A DNA stretch of 64,000 nucleotides, from contig DUSN01000025.1 in the NCBI GenBank assembly GCA_012842605.1, positions 1 to 64,000 of the forward strand, in the 5' to 3' direction. The number at the start of each line of letters is the position of its first letter. The stretch's first letter is position 1. Positions 47,440 to 56,968 of the stretch are shown piece after piece. The position numbers and the translations under genes were made by a program. A model generated the notes under the pieces. That model was not told where the DNA came from and searched no databases. It saw only the letters and a program-made list of their open reading frames with translations. Source of the stretch: Clostridiales bacterium (GTDB lineage Bacteria; Bacillota; Clostridia; Caldicoprobacterales; DTU083).

Positions 47440-48198
47440 ATGCTGAAAGCATTTACACGAAATTATGAAGACAATTCCACTGAGGCCGGTTTTCAGTTTA
47501 CTTTTTACTGTGACAATTGCCATGATGGATATAAGTCAAGTTTTATAGAATCAGAAACCTATAAAAAGAAAAAAGGGCTGAGGGGGCTGGCCACCGGCGC
47601 AAGTATTCTTGGCAGTCTGATAGGCGGAAGGCTTTCGAGTATTGGGTATGCGGCCGAGAGAGGCGGCAATATTCTGTCGGAACGGTTCAGTGGTATGAGC
47701 CCGGAATGGCAAAAGGAGCATGAAAAGGCTTTTGAGTGGGCACAGAATGAGGCTCGCCAGCATTTCCACCGCTGTCATGCCTGTCACAAATATGTCTGTG
47801 ATGTTTGCATGAATGAGGATGAAGGACTTTGCGTCGAATGTGCTCCCAGGCAGGAGATATATGTGGCAAAGACGCGTGCAGATGCCATGAGACGCAATAT
47901 TGATGAAGCCGGTCTTACAGCTACGGTATGGCAGGGAAAGATTGAGAGCAAGACTACCGTATGCCCGAACTGCGGCAAGCCTGCGGGTATGGGTAAATTC
48001 TGCAGTAATTGCGGAGCGTCAATGGAATTGAATACATGCCCCCGCTGCGGTGCGAAAAACGCCCAGGGTGTCCGTTTCTGCGGCAATTGCGGACTGAATC
48101 TCGCAGAAGCTCAGGCTGCAAATTGCAAATGCCAGTCCTGCGGATTTGAAAATGCCCCCGGTGCTAAGTTCTGCGGTGGCTGCGGGGCAAAGCTGTAA
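47440..48198 (+). CDS. Zinc-ribbon protein, paralogue of first cluster gene
   Basis: A 252-residue protein. The N-terminus (AFTRNYEDNS, FTFYCDNC) repeats the opening of the 46777 protein. A glycine-rich stretch (GLRGLATGASILGSLIGG, about 50-67) could insert into or touch a membrane. Then come CHACHKYVCDVCMNEDEGLCVEC and, at the end, three ribbons ending CGGCGAKL (zinc-ribbon tail). AGGAGGAG precedes ATG 47440, 14 bases after the previous gene. The protein probably works with its paralogue and the ribbon protein in one complex (inference). Confidence 0.7.
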   Translation: MLKAFTRNYEDNSTEAGFQFTFYCDNCHDGYKSSFIESETYKKKKGLRGLATGASILGSLIGGRLSSIGYAAERGGNILSERFSGMSPEWQKEHEKAFEWAQNEARQHFHRCHACHKYVCDVCMNEDEGLCVECAPRQEIYVAKTRADAMRRNIDEAGLTATVWQGKIESKTTVCPNCGKPAGMGKFCSNCGASMELNTCPRCGAKNAQGVRFCGNCGLNLAEAQAANCKCQSCGFENAPGAKFCGGCGAKL

Positions 48199-48219
48199 TG
48201 CAGCCAAGGGGTAAGAATC

Positions 48220-49383
48220 ATGCTTATAAACGAATATTACGCGACTTTAAACAGCAGCCAGATCACCGGCGAGGTTAAGCTGGTCATAACTGAGGATGCG
48301 CTTGATATCACTGCGTTGTTTGACGGGATTGTCGTTTCGTATTCGGAGATAACCTCTATCGAGCTGTATAATTATATGGTTCAGATAAAAACCGATGACG
48401 ATATATATACAATATCACGGCTCCGGAACGGAGCCGATCCGTTCTTTCATACACTATATACTGCTTACAACAATAAAGTGCGAAAAGCTTTGTTTATTAC
48501 AGATAAGCCGGTCTTTACAACGAGCGGCGAATACCGTTTCACCGAGAATGGCAAAACTACTAGCGGAAGTGCCGTTATTGAGATCTATAATGATTGTGTC
48601 CTTATCCTTCCGCCCAACGACAATGCACGGAGGATACCACTCTGCTTTACCGCCGATATACAAACCGGTGACTATGCACTTACTTTGGTGCTTGATACCG
48701 GTGAAAGCTATTCTTTTAACCGGCTTGGTTACGATATGAAACCTTTTGTTGACAGTCTCTCTCAACAGCTGCGTAATATGAGGGCACGTGCTCTTGATGC
48801 CGTGCGTGCTATTGACAGCAGCCTAACATCTGCTCAGGCATCGGCAATTGCGCGGATGATGCCGGAAGGAGCAGCTGTGCCGCTGCACTTGCTTGCAGCG
48901 ACAGCACCCTCATTTGCAGCAGCAGTGGAAGAAAGGATAAAGCAAAGCCGTGTTGCAGAGGAATACCTGTTTTTACGAGAGATATGTGAACCCAGGGATA
49001 TCTGCGTTGGTATGAAATCGCATCTTGCCGGAGACGTAAACGAAAATGTTATATGGCTGATTGCACCAGGCAGAACTCCTGGTGTTGCGGCGGTGGAGTT
49101 TGCTACGGGAGAAGAAACAGCGGCAGCCACATTCATATACCGGTTTACTGAAAGCTGGGATATCTTTCAGAAAAAGCTTAACCGTGCGATGGAAGCGGTG
49201 AATTTCAAACGCGAGGTTATACGGCTGAAAGATGATGAACTTACAAGACCCGAATACTCCGATTACGCTATGGCGGTAAAGCGTACACCGGCTCTCCGGT
49301 TTTTGCGCAAATGTTTTGCAGGACGCGTAATACATGCGTCAGAGGAATCATGGAAACGGGAAATAACGTCCCACCTGCAGTAA
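48220..49383 (+). CDS. Unknown protein, fourth gene of zinc-ribbon cluster
   Basis: A 387-residue soluble protein of unknown family. The N-terminal 100 residues (VKLVITEDALDITALFDGIVVSY and SIELYNYMVQIKTDD) look like a PH-like/GRAM-type barrel, and a second related unit appears at about 105-185 (EYRFTENGKTTSG). The middle is alanine-rich and helical. It has no cysteine pairs, unlike its three partners. It starts 21 bases after the previous gene, behind AAGGGG, and a terminator ends the cluster. Confidence 0.6.
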   Translation: MLINEYYATLNSSQITGEVKLVITEDALDITALFDGIVVSYSEITSIELYNYMVQIKTDDDIYTISRLRNGADPFFHTLYTAYNNKVRKALFITDKPVFTTSGEYRFTENGKTTSGSAVIEIYNDCVLILPPNDNARRIPLCFTADIQTGDYALTLVLDTGESYSFNRLGYDMKPFVDSLSQQLRNMRARALDAVRAIDSSLTSAQASAIARMMPEGAAVPLHLLAATAPSFAAAVEERIKQSRVAEEYLFLREICEPRDICVGMKSHLAGDVNENVIWLIAPGRTPGVAAVEFATGEETAAATFIYRFTESWDIFQKKLNRAMEAVNFKREVIRLKDDELTRPEYSDYAMAVKRTPALRFLRKCFAGRVIHASEESWKREITSHLQ

Positions 49384-49438
49384 ATGACAGAAGAAAATCT
49401 ATTGAATTACAGGTTTGTTATTCACACCCTCTCCAACA

Positions 49439-49474
49439 AAAAAGTCCGGAAACTATGCTGGTTACCGGACTTTT
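49439..49474 (+). terminator. Terminator after zinc-ribbon cluster
   Basis: AAAGTCCGG pairs with CCGGACTTT over a 15-base loop, followed by T. The rest of 49384-49822 shows no gene. Confidence 0.85.
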
Positions 49475-49737
49475 CTTGTACGCCCGGCATGGGCGCAATG
49501 CAATTATTTTATACGATTTACATAGGTTGTTACTCAGTCTGTCTGAATCAGATGGTCCTAATAATATATGATTTCTATTTATTAAATTAAGAGGAATCCT
49601 AATAAAAAGAGTGATCATTTTATATACCTGAGCACATATTCACCAGTAGTCTATAGCTAAAATGAAATCAAAACTCAAAGGAATTACATTCAAAGAAGCA
49701 ACGAGGGAAAAACGAACGGAAAGCCACAGAATTAAGG

Positions 49738-49763
49738 TAGTTTATCATAGATTGGATAAACTA
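49738..49763. terminator. Hairpin downstream of AraC regulator gene
   Basis: TAGTTTATC and GATAAACTA make a 9-base stem with an 8-base loop, 60 bases beyond the regulator's stop. A T run is present only on the plus side, so its direction is unclear. Confidence 0.45.
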
Positions 49764-49822
49764 TTTTATGATAGCCGACACAAATCACCCCTGAATAAGG
49801 TAGAATAATAAAATATATAGGA

Positions 49823-50617
49823 TTATCCGTTTTTCTTAATTATATCAGAAGGTGAGTAGCCTTTGACTTTTTTGAATAATTTACTAAAGTAGAATATATC
49901 AGAAAAACCACATTTTACAGCTACTTCACTAACACTGCGTATTCCGCTTTTAAGCATATTTTCAGCTTTGTTAATCCTGATGAAATTTAAGTATTGTTTA
50001 TAGTTCTGGCCTGTTTCACTCTTGAACAGCCTGCCGAAATACAGCGGGCTTAGTTTTATCATCTCAGCCATATCGTTTACTGTTAACGGTTCCATATAAT
50101 GATCAATTGTATATTGCAGCACTCGTTTGATTCGCTTATCATAATCACTTTTGTAGTTAGGATGCCAGATAAGCTTGTAGAAACATTGCAATATTATCAT
50201 AAAAATGGCTCTTGCTTTAGTATTATAACCAGGCTCGCGAACAAGCCAGGCTGTGTTCATTTCCTGATAATAGGCGATAATATCTGGATGGACTCCTACA
50301 TGTGTTACAAGAGGAAGCGGCAATGTTATTTCATTGCCGGATATATCAAGTATATCTCCATTAAAGCTGTAGCATTCCATTAGATTATAAGGGTTTACGA
50401 TAGCGGATTCACTACTGTTTTTCTTTACGTATACCAAGTCGCCTGCTCTTACTACATGACGTTTTCCGTCTACCATATATACAGCTTCGCCTGAAATAAT
50501 GTATGTAATTTCAGTAAATGGAGTTATTCGAGGTTCTATTACCCATTCAGGTGTACTTATCCTGTGGTTAAAGTAATGAATGGTTACAACGATGTTGTTG
50601 AATATGCGTTCATCCAT
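49823..50617 (-). CDS. AraC-family transcriptional regulator
   Basis: A 264-residue regulator: a cupin-like sensing domain (EITYIISGEAVYMVDGKRHVVRAGDLVYVKK) and a C-terminal pair of HTH motifs (LTVNDMAEMIKLSPLYFGRLFKSETG and VSEVAVKCGFSDIFYFSKLFKKVKG, in outline). It faces the glucuronidase/importer genes, so it probably senses xylan fragments and switches the locus. On the minus strand, CGAGGTG lies before ATG 50617; a GTG nine bases upstream overlaps that site. Confidence 0.88.
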   Translation of the reverse strand: MDERIFNNIVVTIHYFNHRISTPEWVIEPRITPFTEITYIISGEAVYMVDGKRHVVRAGDLVYVKKNSSESAIVNPYNLMECYSFNGDILDISGNEITLPLPLVTHVGVHPDIIAYYQEMNTAWLVREPGYNTKARAIFMIILQCFYKLIWHPNYKSDYDKRIKRVLQYTIDHYMEPLTVNDMAEMIKLSPLYFGRLFKSETGQNYKQYLNFIRINKAENMLKSGIRSVSEVAVKCGFSDIFYFSKLFKKVKGYSPSDIIKKNG

Positions 50618-50758
50618 GTGTATCACCTCGTGACAATTATAACATAATTTTCTAAATATTCAAGTAATGACAAAAAGGATTTTTGTGCATGTATTATAAA
50701 AAATTGTCTTGTTAACGCATTAATTGCAATTCTATTCAAGTAAAAAAATTTTTTGTTT

Positions 50759-50787
50759 TTGTTAAATATATAAATTTTTTGTATAAT
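50759..50787 (+). promoter_or_regulatory. Promoter candidate with long leader to GH67 gene
   Basis: TTGTTA (50759-50764), 17 bases, TATAAT (50782-50787). If used, the leader to the GH67 gene would be about 470 bases, AT-rich and without a credible gene. The region is very AT-rich, so chance matches are possible. Confidence 0.4.
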
Positions 50788-51155
50788 GATAGGGAAATTA
50801 AAAAATTAATAGTGAGAAAACCACTTCAAATGGAAATTATCAAAACCAAAGCATTAATGTTTTTGATATCTAATAATTACAAAAAAATTCCAACTAAAAA
50901 TATCTTTCTGCCCTGCATGGGTTTGTTGCTGATGCAGAGCTTTGTAATACGGTTATTCATCAAGCTATTCAGATGCCTTGAATTAAGAAATAAAAAACAT
51001 ACTATGTTCATATGCATGAAAAATACAAAGTTTTATCTAATTTATCAATTCAATTATATGGCAATATTACTATAATATAATTAAGAAGTGAATTAATTAC
51101 ACAAGTATTTTACGTTATACATTACTGTTTTTTAGTCATTTAATGCACAGCAAGT

Positions 51156-51172
51156 TATTACAACTTGTAATA
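51156..51172. promoter_or_regulatory. Perfect palindrome, operator candidate
   Basis: TATTACAACTTGTAATA is a perfect 17-base palindrome about 95 bases before the GH67 start. A weaker near-palindrome around ACCGGT follows (51213-51227). Both fit the spacing of regulator-binding sites. Confidence 0.5.
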
Positions 51173-51266
51173 GGTTTTATAAATTACTAGAATCTACAAA
51201 TTAGAGTTATTATACCGGTAATAAATTTAATACATATATAAGTGATATAAGTCGTGGTAGGTATTT

Positions 51267-53096
51267 ATGAGAACATTAAATGATAGCATGTACAATAGTT
51301 ATAAATGCTGGCTGCAGACATCTTTACCTGAAGAAGGGATATTAAAGACTATAAACCCGTTATTGCCTAAAGAAGGATATAGAATACGCCAACTCAATAA
51401 TCATATATCCATTGAAGGTGGAAGTAATGCAGGCCTTATATATGGAACATTTGCTTTGCACCGCAGATTGGCTGCAGGACATGATATTGATTGTGAAGGT
51501 GCTCCCAGAATCGCCCGCCGGGTGATTAACCACTGGGATAATCCTGATGGCAGCATTGAGCGTGGATATGCAGGCAAATCAATATTTTTCAAAAACGGAG
51601 AATTAAATTATAGTATCGAACAGGTAAATGATTATGCAAGGCTTTTAGCAAGTATAGGAATAAATGAAATAACAATCAACAACGTAAATGTTTCAGCAGA
51701 AGGTGCAAAGCTTCTAACGGATATGCTGCCTGATGTAAAAAAGATAGCTGATATCTTTCGCCCCTGGAATATAAGAATTTCTCTGGCAATAAACTTTGAG
51801 AGTCCTGTTCTTTTAGATGGAATGCCCACAGCGGACCCTCTGGATCCAAATGTCAGGTTGTGGTGGGAAAAACGTGTAGAAGAAATATACAGCATGATTC
51901 CTGACTTTTCCGGATTCTTGGTAAAAGCGGATTCTGAGTTTATTGGCGGACCTGTAGCCCACGGACGAACCGAGGCAGATGGTGCTAATATGCTGGCAAG
52001 GATTTTAGCACCTTTTGGTGGAGTGGTTTATTGGAGATGCTTTATTTATGATTGTTTGCAGGATTGGCGTGACTCGACTATTGATAGGCCGAAAGCGGCT
52101 TATGAAATTTTCATGCCACAGGATGGCTTGTTTGAGCCAAATGTGATACTTCAAATAAAAAATGGTCCGTGTGATTTTCAAGTGCGTGAGCCTAATTCGC
52201 CGCTTCTTGGTGCATTGAAGAAAACAAATCGGGCTCTTGAGCTGCAAATCACACAGGAGTATACAGGCCAGCAAATAGATTTATATTACCTTGGAACCCA
52301 ATGGGAGGAGGTTTTCTCTTTTCCTGTTGATGATAAACTGGTGCTGCGTGATTTAATGGGCAAAAAAATTAACTGTATTGTGGGTATATCAAATATTGGC
52401 AATGATGAAAACTGGACAGGAAATATCCTTGCGCAAGCTAATTTATATGCCTTTGGACGGTTAGCCTGGGATCCTTCTTTAACTGCCGGGGAAATATTAA
52501 AAGAATGGATACCCATGACATTTGGCGGCAATACAGAAGTTATAGAAAAAATATATGAAATTTTAATGCGTTCCAGGGAGACCTACGAAAAATATACTAC
52601 TCCTATGGGACTTGGTTGGATGGTAAACGTACACAGCCATTATGGGCCAAGTCCGGAGGGTTATGAATACAGCAAGTGGGGTACTTATCATCGTGCTAAT
52701 TATAAGGCGATTGGAATAGACAGAACAAGTAAAGGTACAAAATTTACATTACAATATCACCCCAGCCTTACTGCTATGTTTGACGATATAAATAAATGTC
52801 CGGAAAAGCTGCTGCTGTTTTTTCATAGATTGAATTACTCTCATGTTATGAAGAATGGGAAAACATTATTGCAGCACTATTATGACTTGCATTTTGAGGG
52901 AGTAGAAGATGTAGAAGAGTTTATTGAGATATGGAAGTCACTTGAGCCACATTTGCCAAAAAAAGCTTATGATAATGTTTTGGAGCGTTTAAAGCTTCAA
53001 TTAAAAAATGCGATAGAATGGAGAGATGTTTTGAATACGTATTTTTACCGCTTTACAGGAATTCCTGATGCCAAAGGCCGTAAAATTTATGAATGA
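51267..53096 (+). CDS. GH67 alpha-glucuronidase
   Basis: A 609-residue cytoplasmic enzyme (no signal) that removes methylglucuronic acid from xylo-oligosaccharides. The family pattern is strong: NHWDNPDGSIERGYAG, FLVKADSE, GRTEADGANMLAR, the catalytic area YWRCFIYDCLQDWRD, LQIKNGPCDFQVREP and QITQEYTGQQ. GH67 enzymes usually have about 680-720 residues; here the N-terminal domain is much shorter, going from CWLQTSL within 30 residues to KEGYRI. The ATG has a moderate site (GGTAGG). The stop overlaps the region of the next gene's start. Confidence 0.93.
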   Translation: MRTLNDSMYNSYKCWLQTSLPEEGILKTINPLLPKEGYRIRQLNNHISIEGGSNAGLIYGTFALHRRLAAGHDIDCEGAPRIARRVINHWDNPDGSIERGYAGKSIFFKNGELNYSIEQVNDYARLLASIGINEITINNVNVSAEGAKLLTDMLPDVKKIADIFRPWNIRISLAINFESPVLLDGMPTADPLDPNVRLWWEKRVEEIYSMIPDFSGFLVKADSEFIGGPVAHGRTEADGANMLARILAPFGGVVYWRCFIYDCLQDWRDSTIDRPKAAYEIFMPQDGLFEPNVILQIKNGPCDFQVREPNSPLLGALKKTNRALELQITQEYTGQQIDLYYLGTQWEEVFSFPVDDKLVLRDLMGKKINCIVGISNIGNDENWTGNILAQANLYAFGRLAWDPSLTAGEILKEWIPMTFGGNTEVIEKIYEILMRSRETYEKYTTPMGLGWMVNVHSHYGPSPEGYEYSKWGTYHRANYKAIGIDRTSKGTKFTLQYHPSLTAMFDDINKCPEKLLLFFHRLNYSHVMKNGKTLLQHYYDLHFEGVEDVEEFIEIWKSLEPHLPKKAYDNVLERLKLQLKNAIEWRDVLNTYFYRFTGIPDAKGRKIYE

Positions 53097-53113
53097 GCAG
53101 GGAGGTAATTGTT

Positions 53114-54055
53114 GTGAGCGTTCAAAAGTTACCTATGAATAGAATGATAAGTGAAAAAACTACAAAATATTTTATGCGTACCTGGCAGTTGTATGGCATG
53201 CTGCTACTTCCTATAGCATTCTTTATTATATTTCGTTACCTCCCTATGACCAATATTGTAATGGCATTCAAAAACTATAACATGTTTAAAGGAGTATGGG
53301 AATCTGAGTGGGCAGGATTTGTATGGTTTAATAAAGCATTTACTTCAAAAGATTTCTGGAACGCATTCAGAAACACACTGGTTTTGAATGCACTGGATCT
53401 TGTTATAGGATTTCCAATGCCGATATTAATGGCGTTATTGCTGAATGAACTTATATTCAGGAGATTTAAAAGGGTAACACAGACAATTGCATACCTGCCT
53501 CACTTTCTGTCTTGGATTATAATTACCGGTATAGCTTTTCAGATTCTTGCGCCGCGTTCGGGAATTGTAAACATAGCTTTGACAAGAATGGGGTTTGATG
53601 CAATTGAGTTTCTTAGTGATCCAAAACTTTGGATAATGACATATGTAATGCTGGGTCTTTGGAAAGAGGTTGGATGGAATGCCATTATATATCTTGCAGC
53701 TATAACCGGTATAAATCCGGAATTGTATGAATCAGCAGAAATTGACGGTGCCGGACGTTTTAGAAAGATTTGGCATGTTACCTTACCTGGCATCCGTAAT
53801 ACGATAGTTGTTCTGCTAATACTTAGTGTAGGCAGGATAGTAGGTATTGAATTTGACAGACCTTTTACGCTGCAAAATACTGCAGTGATGGAAGTAGCGG
53901 ATGTTATAAGCACTTATGTTTATCGAGTCGGTATTAAAGGATTGCAGTTCTCATTGACGGCAGCAGTTGGACTGTTTCAATCTGTTATTAATGTAATATT
54001 CCTGCTTATAGCAAATGAGCTTGCGAAAAGGACCGGCGAGCATGGTATATGGTAA
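53114..54055 (+). CDS. Oligosaccharide ABC permease, LplB-type
   Basis: A permease of about 313 residues with six membrane segments. WQLYGMLLLPIAFFIIFRYLP and the coupling loop ELYESAEIDGAGRFRKIWHVTLPGI are typical of the LplB/YtcP carbohydrate import group. GTG 53114 follows AGGGAGG by eight bases and is preferred; ATG 53093 overlaps the GH67 stop and has no site. The likely cargo is aldouronates from glucuronoxylan, judged from GH67 next door. The ATPase (MsmK-like) is not encoded here. Confidence 0.9.
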   Translation: MSVQKLPMNRMISEKTTKYFMRTWQLYGMLLLPIAFFIIFRYLPMTNIVMAFKNYNMFKGVWESEWAGFVWFNKAFTSKDFWNAFRNTLVLNALDLVIGFPMPILMALLLNELIFRRFKRVTQTIAYLPHFLSWIIITGIAFQILAPRSGIVNIALTRMGFDAIEFLSDPKLWIMTYVMLGLWKEVGWNAIIYLAAITGINPELYESAEIDGAGRFRKIWHVTLPGIRNTIVVLLILSVGRIVGIEFDRPFTLQNTAVMEVADVISTYVYRVGIKGLQFSLTAAVGLFQSVINVIFLLIANELAKRTGEHGIW

Positions 54056-54075
54056 GGATGGGGTGAGGTTTGACT

Positions 54076-55014
54076 ATGGTTAATAATACTATAAAGCAGA
54101 TACCGGTTGACGTGAATATTAACCCGGAAAATATACTTAAAGTTAAGCGAAAGCGCAAAAAAGCCGGGTTAGTTGACTGGCTGATAGTTGCTGTATGCGT
54201 TGTACTGATTTTGATTTATATTTTGCCGTTTATGAATATAATTGCCCGTTCATTGAGCTCGCCCAATGCATTGGTTAATAACAAGGTGCTGCTATGGCCT
54301 GTAGACCTTACATTTGATTCGTATGTATTTGTTTTTTCTGATGCTAATTTTAATCGTTCGTTGTATTTTACAGCTGTTTTAACTGTAATATGTACAATAG
54401 TATCGCTGTTTATGACGACTTTATGTGCTTTTCCATTAACATTTAAGAATTTGAAAGGCAAAAATATAATTAATATATTTATTATAATTACCATGTATTT
54501 TAATGCCGGAACAATTCCTAATTACCTTTTGATGAAGCAGTTGAATCTTCTGGATAATCCTTTAGTTCTTATATTGCCTAACTGTTTAAGTGTCTTTAAT
54601 ATGATAATTTTACGTAGTTTCTTCTGGAATATTCCGGACAGTCTGCGTGAATCCGCAGAATTGGATGGTGCCGGTCCGATGACTATACTGTTAAGAATAT
54701 ACATTCCTTTATCTTCCTCAGTTATAGCGACCCTTGCACTATTCTATGCCGTAGGGCGCTGGAATGGTTTTTCTGATGCTTTAATGTACATCACAAATAC
54801 AAAATATCAGCCAATACAATTAAAGCTGTATCAGATTATAAATAACCGTTCATCGATAGAAGTTGCAACTCAGGAAGGATTTTCATCTCCGGCAATTAGT
54901 GAAGGATTAAAAGCAGCCTCTGTAATGTTTGCAACTGTTCCCATACTAGTAGTCTATCCATGGCTGCAAAGATATTTTATAAGCGGCATAACAATAGGTG
55001 CAATAAAAGAGTAA
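54076..55014 (+). CDS. Oligosaccharide ABC permease, YtcP-type
   Basis: The second permease half of the importer, about 312 residues with six membrane segments. LRESAELDGAGPMTILLRIYIPLS is the coupling loop in outline, and PWLQRYFISGITIGAIKE the standard end. GGGGTGAGG precedes ATG 54076, which is preferred over TTG 54070. It starts 20 bases after its partner. Confidence 0.9.
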   Translation: MVNNTIKQIPVDVNINPENILKVKRKRKKAGLVDWLIVAVCVVLILIYILPFMNIIARSLSSPNALVNNKVLLWPVDLTFDSYVFVFSDANFNRSLYFTAVLTVICTIVSLFMTTLCAFPLTFKNLKGKNIINIFIIITMYFNAGTIPNYLLMKQLNLLDNPLVLILPNCLSVFNMIILRSFFWNIPDSLRESAELDGAGPMTILLRIYIPLSSSVIATLALFYAVGRWNGFSDALMYITNTKYQPIQLKLYQIINNRSSIEVATQEGFSSPAISEGLKAASVMFATVPILVVYPWLQRYFISGITIGAIKE

Positions 55015-55076
55015 TCCTATGTCATCAAAGGCTGGCATGCCTATAAAATATAAAAATTCATAGGAGGGAAATAATT

Positions 55077-56702
55077 ATGAAAAAAGTATTATCATTGTTT
55101 TTGGCCGTGGTACTGGTATTATCATTGGCAGCATGCAGCAAGCCTGCCACACAGCCGGAACCGACAAAAACTCCGGATACACCGGCAGAGACACCTACTC
55201 CTGAACCAACAGAAGAGCCGCCGAAGGAACCGGTCAAAATCACAGTTGAGGTATTTGACCGTGGAACAGATGGCGGTAAGACGGATCCTACCAATAACTA
55301 CTGGACAGACTGGATAAAGCAAAAACTTTTAGAGGACGAAAACATTGAAGTTACCTTTATACCGGTTTCAAGATGGGAAGAAACTGAGCAGCTGAACAAT
55401 CTGATGGCAGCCGGAACTGCTCCTGATGTATGCTATACTTATAGCGGCGACCTTGTCAGTCTTTACCGTGAACAAGGCGGATTAACCGTATTGAATCCTT
55501 ATATGGATCTGCTAAAGGACTTGGATGAGCTTTTGGGAGAAGATGAATCACTGCCCGGACGGAGGCTGATAGAGCGCAACAGGATTGCGGAAACAGGTGA
55601 AATCCATTCAATTCCGGCTCGTCGAATGAATGTAGCAGGAATAAACACATTTATTAGGAAAGACTGGCTGGATAAGCTTAATCTGCCAATACCTAACACC
55701 ATAGATGAGTTTTTTGATACTCTGGTTGCTTTCAAAGAAAATGCGGATGTTTTAGGCGTTGATGTTATACCATTTGAGATGACAACGGACGTAAGATGGA
55801 GAGCTGAGCCTTTGATCCATTCATTTATTGATCCGAATTTAAGTGATAAGGAAAAATGGATAAACACAGTTATAGACAGAAACTACTTGCTGCCAGGTGT
55901 TAAAGAGGGATATAGATTCCTCAACAAGATGTACAATGCTGGCTTGATTGATCCTGAATTCTATCTCTATAAAGATGATGTAAAGAATGAAGAATATATA
56001 AAGGCAGGACGGGTAGGTTCATTCATACACAACTGGGATCAGCCGTATCGTGGTTCACCCAGCTTAGTGGATTCCATGAGAGAGAATTTCCCGGATGCTG
56101 AGTATATCACTATTGACCCATTCGTGAACAGCGTAGGCAAGAGAGTCAAGATGAAATATAATCAGGCAGGTTTGAATGTCTTTGTTCCATCCTTCTCCAA
56201 GAATGCAGAAGCCGCAGTAAGATATATTAACTGGCTGGCTAAGCCTGAAGTTTACAGGTTCCTGCAATTCGGTGAAGAAGGTGTAAACCATGAGGTAGTT
56301 AACGGCTTGCCGAGGACTATAGCAGCAACCGGTCCTACTATCCAGAATTCACTTAACAATATTGATTATACTCTTAATATGAATGGTATTTGGCTTGGTG
56401 ATCATGAGACCACACTTAAGGCAATAGCCAATGGATACTCCTGTGAACCTCATTATATTGAAAACGCAATGAAAACAGCATTGAACGATGCTTATGCACT
56501 CCCGGTAGTTCCTGTTACACTGACGGTTGCCGGCCCGTATTCTGAAGATTTGAAGACAAAGGGTGAAGTTGGTACCTGTAATGCAATCAGAGCACCCGAA
56601 AGCGAGTTCGATAAGATTTGGGATGAATTTATAGCTGACTGGAAAGCTTCCGGTGCTGACGAAATAATTGCTGAACGTGCAGCAAAATACATTGAGCCAT
56701 AA
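55077..56702 (+). CDS. Oligosaccharide-binding lipoprotein, LplA-type
   Basis: A 541-residue extracellular binding protein of the importer. The signal ends in LAAC (residue 19-22) and is followed by a Pro/Thr/Glu-rich linker (about residues 25-52). Then comes a large periplasmic-binding fold with NNLMAAGTAPDVCYTY, INTFIRKDWLDKLNLPIPNTIDEF in outline, and the C-terminal KIWDEFIADWKASGADEII. The length matches the LplA/YtcQ group. AGGAGGG precedes the ATG; a strong terminator follows. Confidence 0.92.
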   Translation: MKKVLSLFLAVVLVLSLAACSKPATQPEPTKTPDTPAETPTPEPTEEPPKEPVKITVEVFDRGTDGGKTDPTNNYWTDWIKQKLLEDENIEVTFIPVSRWEETEQLNNLMAAGTAPDVCYTYSGDLVSLYREQGGLTVLNPYMDLLKDLDELLGEDESLPGRRLIERNRIAETGEIHSIPARRMNVAGINTFIRKDWLDKLNLPIPNTIDEFFDTLVAFKENADVLGVDVIPFEMTTDVRWRAEPLIHSFIDPNLSDKEKWINTVIDRNYLLPGVKEGYRFLNKMYNAGLIDPEFYLYKDDVKNEEYIKAGRVGSFIHNWDQPYRGSPSLVDSMRENFPDAEYITIDPFVNSVGKRVKMKYNQAGLNVFVPSFSKNAEAAVRYINWLAKPEVYRFLQFGEEGVNHEVVNGLPRTIAATGPTIQNSLNNIDYTLNMNGIWLGDHETTLKAIANGYSCEPHYIENAMKTALNDAYALPVVPVTLTVAGPYSEDLKTKGEVGTCNAIRAPESEFDKIWDEFIADWKASGADEIIAERAAKYIEP

Positions 56703-56731
56703 TTCATAAAATGCTTGCGGTAAAACCCCCA

Positions 56732-56775
56732 AAACCCCCTGTTATTATTACAGGGGGTTTATTTAAATTTTTTAT
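56732..56775 (+). terminator. Terminator after importer genes
   Basis: AAACCCCCTG pairs with CAGGGGGTTT over a nine-base loop, and a T-rich tract follows. Confidence 0.85.
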
Positions 56776-56968
56776 TACAGTGTAAGATTTAGACAAATAT
56801 TATATGATATTACCATTCTTTATGGTTAATATCTATGATAATATTTAGACGAAAATATAAAGCAATATATAAATTTAGCAACCTACATATCACATAGACA
56901 TTTATATAAAATCATTCCAAAACATATAACAGAAATATCGACAAAATATACAAAAAGGTGTGAGTAAT

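Noticed and set aside
49311-49590. Overlapping frames after the zinc-ribbon cluster
   Set aside because: They run through the terminator hairpin and the 3' end of the preceding gene; no ribosome site.
50779-51075. 98-residue plus-strand frame between the AraC and GH67 genes
   Set aside because: It would start inside the promoter boxes, has low-complexity AT-driven composition and no family features.
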